Made by a program: the position numbers and the translations under genes | From: JBICHN01 sp043101845 | GTDB lineage: Bacteria > Planctomycetota > Phycisphaerae > Phycisphaerales > UBA5793 | DNA: 64,000 bases | Direction of reading: 5' to 3' | NCBI GenBank assembly: GCA_043101845.1 | Contig: JBICHN010000011.1 | Coordinates: 1,550,001 to 1,614,000 of the forward strand | In this document: positions 61,303-64,000 of the stretch, piece by piece | How the letters are laid out: each line of letters starts with the position of its first letter | How positions within the stretch are numbered: the first letter of the stretch is position 1 | The notes under the pieces: generated by a model | What the model was told of the DNA's origin: nothing | What the model saw: the letters and a program-made list of their open reading frames with translations, nothing else | Databases searched by the model: none

Positions 61303-62059
61303 GGTCGACCTCGTTTCGTGCAGGCAGGAGTTTCCGGTCCAAGCCTCGTTCGTGCGGGTGCGTGTGACTGTGTGGTGGTCGCCTTCACGGGAGACGCCGG
61401 ACCGAGCCCGGCCAGCCTGGACAACTCGGCGATCACCGTCCAAAGAGAGGCGATGACGGACACCGATGACCTTTCGACGACCACATCTCGAACACCGGCG
61501 GCCGTGCGCGGACGGGTCCGCCGGCGCCCGTCGATGGCCTGACCCCATCGTCGGCGAAGCGGTCATCGGTCTTTATCGGAATCTCGCCGACGCCCCTCGA
61601 CCCCCGCGCCCGTCATCGAGCCCAGCGCGCCCGTCGGCGGTCGCCGATCGCCCCTCGCGGGCCTGTGAACGCCCCTCACGGGGCGTTTCGCCACTCTCGG
61701 GGCGACCCGAACCCATCTCAACGCGACTTCACTGACCCTCGCCGGGATCTCCACGACCCTCGAGGGTGACGGCGTCACTCTTGAGAGTGAAGGGTTGCGC
61801 TGACGCTTCAAACGCGCCCGATGACGCTCTGAGCGTCTCCAATCGCCGATTCGGCGTATGTAACTGCGTGTTCGCGGTGTCCTCGGGCCCGATCCCGGCG
61901 CGCTCACGCCGATTCACCGCATGATCGAGCGTATTCACGGCGCGCCCCGTCGCATTGCCGCGTTCACAGAGACAATGCGGCGCAGCAAACGACGACTGGC
62001 CCCAATGTCGTGCTTCGATCCCCTAGCCAAACTTGCGGCAAGAGCATGACTTGTGAATC
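61303..62059. other. Long intergenic region with phased repeats
   Basis: About 750 bases without a supported gene, between two leftward genes. The first part should hold the promoter of the 61302 gene. The middle (61642-61790) is the 21-bp-phased repeat described separately, followed by short inverted repeats such as GACGCTC-T-GAGCGTC at 61823-61837. Several open frames here show Arg/Pro-rich, seven-residue periodicity that simply reflects the 21-bp phase. Confidence 0.6.
61642..61788. repeat. Degenerate 21-bp tandem repeat
   Basis: CTC recurs exactly every 21 bases at 61654, 61675, 61696, 61717, 61738 and 61759, with a variant CTT at 61780. The four bases before it are mostly G/C-A/C-C-C, and GGG often follows 3-4 bases later, so several units form small hairpins (for example ACGCCCC with GGGGCGT at 61670-61687, and ACCCTCGAGGGT at 61756-61767). 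Confidence 0.65.
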
Positions 62060-62656
62060 CTAAAGTATCGCAATCACTGAAGCATCTAACCGGTCTGCGA
62101 GCAGATCGGCTATCGTCCGACGATGGCATTCGTCGTGCTCTCGTTCATAACACAACAAGGCAACTGATTTGCGTGCTGCGATTGAGGCCAACCGATCAAT
62201 ATCCTCGGTGAGGCTCCGCGTCGCATACTGCCTGAATACCTTATGGAAATAGCGAATGTCGCCTGTTTCTCGGAGCCGCTCTCGCTGTCGTTCAGTAGAG
62301 CCCAGCTCAGTCCATGACCAGTACTCGATTTCTGCCGCTTCGCAGCGTGCACAAAGTGCGGCTGCCCGAAAATCAGGCTTTCGGGAGATCGGCCGATCCC
62401 GCACATCAGCGAGATGTTCGATGTTGAGGTTTTGGAGGGCGTCGATCAGTTGGTCGCCATCTCTGCGTTCGTAGCCAACCGTGTAAATACATACAGGACT
62501 CTCACCATGTCGTATCTCTCTGCATAGCACTGGTTTGCGTCCATTCTGCGCATTCGCGCCGAAGGCCTTGAGTGCTGCCGAGTTTCGCTGTCGGCGTCTA
62601 TTCGCGTTACCAGAGACAGCCAATTCCACATTCCTTCTTTGGGGGAGTAAATGCAC
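62060..62656 (-). CDS. DUF488-family protein
   Basis: The DUF488 domain starts with CIYTVGYERRDGDQLIDALQ and LADVRDRPISRKPDF, and includes the conserved VALLCYEREHDECHRRTIAD end. The start is not resolved: the ATG at 62656 lies 50 bases inside the upstream gene and gives about 55 residues with no family match; internal GTG codons are alternatives. Function of the domain is unknown; its Cys/His motif near the end suggests metal binding or catalysis. Last gene of the leftward winged-helix / dual-OB / DUF488 operon. Confidence 0.8.
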   Translation of the reverse strand: MHLLPQRRNVELAVSGNANRRRQRNSAALKAFGANAQNGRKPVLCREIRHGESPVCIYTVGYERRDGDQLIDALQNLNIEHLADVRDRPISRKPDFRAAALCARCEAAEIEYWSWTELGSTERQRERLRETGDIRYFHKVFRQYATRSLTEDIDRLASIAARKSVALLCYEREHDECHRRTIADLLADRLDASVIAIL

Positions 62657-63356
62657 CGCAGACGCCGAAGTGTTGTCGGTGCTCCGCGAAGTTTCCCATG
62701 AAAAACCAGGCCTTCCGCTCTGGCCCGAAGAGATCTGAAAGCCATTTTTCCCGCATTACCCCGATCGGATCCGCGTAGCGTCGCCGAAATTGGCGCCATG
62801 TCTGTCCGACCTCCCAGGCGATGAACTTTGAGTCCATCACTTCTCCCTCCTCATCCCGCCAGCGAAGCCGGAAGTCGAACGGAACTTTCTCCAGAGGTTC
62901 GGGACCTTGAAACAGTCCGGCCTGTCGGAGTAGGTCTTTCTGCTTCGCGCTCCACTCCGCGTCAACTGGGTTGGCGATGAACTCTAGGACCTTGTCGACC
63001 GCGACTGGAGCGAGCGTACGATCAGAAGCACGCAGGGCACTCATCGAGGGAAGAGCTGTCGGAAGTACCCAGTCGCATCTTTCTCGCCAACTTTTCACAC
63101 GACCCAAGATCGACAAGGTGGAACAGTCGGGCCGCCGACTCTCGACACGGCCATCTGGATTGCTTCCGAGCTGCACTTGAATAATGTCGAAGGTCCGGTA
63201 CTGCTGCGAATCATCCAAATGCCGCAACTGGACTGGATAAAGCCGCCGCCATTCGCCGCGATCATTTATTCCGCCGGTGCAAACGGTTTCGATATACTTG
63301 GTGCTGAGTGTCGGATATGTCCGAACCGTGACGAGGATGCGTTCGAGTGTATGCAT
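62607..63356 (-). CDS. Dual-OB-domain-like nucleic acid-binding protein, DUF488 partner
   Basis: 249 residues from the ATG at 63356 (a TTG at 63374 is possible). The N-terminus ILVTVRTYPTLSTKYIETVC, then GEWRRLYPVQLRHLDDSQQY and FDIIQVQLGSNPDGRVESRR, are the pattern of a widespread protein that I recall as a dual OB-fold domain family, found beside DUF488 genes. The middle is beta-rich (FDFRLRWRDEEGEVMDSKFI), the end AWFFMGNFAEHRQHFGVCGA. It overlaps the DUF488 frame by up to 50 bases. AT-richer than the core genome. The family name is from memory. Confidence 0.65.
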   Translation of the reverse strand: MHTLERILVTVRTYPTLSTKYIETVCTGGINDRGEWRRLYPVQLRHLDDSQQYRTFDIIQVQLGSNPDGRVESRRPDCSTLSILGRVKSWRERCDWVLPTALPSMSALRASDRTLAPVAVDKVLEFIANPVDAEWSAKQKDLLRQAGLFQGPEPLEKVPFDFRLRWRDEEGEVMDSKFIAWEVGQTWRQFRRRYADPIGVMREKWLSDLFGPERKAWFFMGNFAEHRQHFGVCGAFTPPKKECGIGCLW

Positions 63357-63412
63357 TGCGATCGCAAACTCCAAGCAAAGTCAATCTTACTCGATTTTGC
63401 CACCGTAGATGA

Positions 63413-64000
63413 CTAGAAGATAGAGCCTAGGAGCGGTGCAATTCGCGCGACATGCTCGATTAGGTTCGCGGTCGTACACATCCTCTCAATAGTATCCCAT
63501 GCTCGCTCCGTAATCGTTCGGTCCGGCTCAGGCAATGCAAGCTGATCTTTAATCGTTTCTATATTTACGGAGGCGATCAGTTTGCTCGTGTCATTGAGTT
63601 CAGTTGAATCGGCGACAGCGTGGCTGAGCTTTGTCAACTCGTGGTGTAGTGTTGTGTATTGCGAGTTGACAACATTCCCGTCTCCCAGAACGACATTGGA
63701 CCCACCCGTAGCAGTTATGTTTATCCCCGGGTACCGATCTTTCTCCGAGAGGTCAGAGCGTCCTTCGATGTACTCGATCCCCTTCGCGCTGATTCGATAG
63801 CTAGTCCGAGGCTGGTCACGCGAGGTGCGGCCCGTCTGAATTTTCGTCATCACCGTTTCTTTAGAGATATAATTGAGATCAACCAGATAGGTCAGGTGCT
63901 CCTTTACGAGCGGGGATTTGTAGCCAAGCTCGTCTTTGATTCCCTTGCAAAGATCGCGCATTCCCAACGCGGCGCGCCCTCTTTTGTTGTGACGATAGAA
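63413..64000 (-). CDS. Winged-helix protein of the DUF488 operon (5' end outside window)
   Basis: The frame stays open to base 64000 (reading FYRHNKRGRAALGMRDLCKG), so the gene probably begins outside; an in-frame ATG at 63961 is the only internal candidate. Residues before SKETVMTKIQTGR form a winged-helix-like unit (LVKEHLTYLVDLNYI, SYRISAKGIEYIEG). A short beta-solenoid-like turn follows (SNVVLGDGNVVNSQY), a motif often found in front of effector domains in bacterial conflict systems. The rest is helical (ELTKLSHAVADSTELND). It is 56 bases upstream of the dual-OB gene on the same strand. Likely DNA-binding regulator or adaptor. Confidence 0.65.
   Translation of the reverse strand, partial: FYRHNKRGRAALGMRDLCKGIKDELGYKSPLVKEHLTYLVDLNYISKETVMTKIQTGRTSRDQPRTSYRISAKGIEYIEGRSDLSEKDRYPGINITATGGSNVVLGDGNVVNSQYTTLHHELTKLSHAVADSTELNDTSKLIASVNIETIKDQLALPEPDRTITERAWDTIERMCTTANLIEHVARIAPLLGSIF

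Noticed and set aside
61642..61840. Possible CRISPR array
   Set aside because: The unit is only 21 bases, with no constant repeat of 24 or more bases, no unique spacers and no cas genes nearby.
1..64000. ACGT depletion explained by codon bias alone
   Set aside because: The motif is also missing from intergenic stretches and from all three reading-frame phases, and NNC codons are normal when the next codon does not begin with GT.

Overview
The window looks like chromosomal DNA of a GC-rich, diderm, planctomycete-like bacterium (a Phycisphaerae-type organism fits best). The reasons are small ECF sigma/anti-sigma pairs, secreted beta-helix and protease genes that share a C-terminal domain, a TatC and a signal peptidase I with large insertions, a cytochrome c/cupredoxin protein, and many family hits that are common in that phylum. 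This is an inference from gene content; there is no rRNA in the window, and I found no tRNA, CRISPR array, integrase or insertion sequence.

Layout. 0-8 kb: the end of a cytochrome/cupredoxin gene, a lone ECF sigma factor, pilT, the complete AmmeMemoRadiSam trio (radical SAM, MEMO, AMMECR1) and pgk. 8-27 kb: mostly housekeeping genes: a sulfotransferase, rsfS with a histidine kinase, a three-domain FKBP isomerase, LolC/E-LolD, lepB, an HDOD protein, purB, an ECF sigma/anti-sigma pair, ychF, the short rpmH gene and rnc. 26-37 kb: a surface/secretome block with a DUF4097-like lipoprotein, a beta-helix protein, a Tat-type sugar dehydrogenase, a trypsin-like and a subtilisin-like protease; four of these end in related C-terminal domains. 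37-47 kb: ldhA-like, a tightly overlapping PH-PH-monooxygenase-DinB-cupin operon, an AstE-like hydrolase next to a glutamate-cysteine ligase/CBS fusion, an SH3 protein and a TolC-family lipoprotein. 47-52 kb: an ECF sigma, membrane anti-sigma and two exported PDZ proteins in one operon, then tatC. 52-58 kb: tadA, HNH nuclease, rpe, SDR, a BNR-repeat protein and moaD.

From about 57.4 kb to the right edge the window becomes an accessory, defence-island-like region. It has a ParE-type toxin-antitoxin pair wedged between the BNR gene and moaD, the collapsed remnant of a beta-helix secreted protein, an AT-richer two-gene module (ABC-type AAA ATPase plus small TOPRIM-like protein), a 21-bp-phased repeat tract, and a winged-helix / dual-OB / DUF488 operon running off the edge.

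The strongest whole-window signal is not a gene. The palindrome ACGT is almost absent: I find five copies by eye in 64 kb, where roughly 200 would be expected from composition. ATGT/ACAT stand in its place in both coding and intergenic DNA. Three of the five survivors sit in the accessory stretch at 58.4-59.7 kb. This points to an ACGT-directed methylation or restriction pressure on the resident genome.
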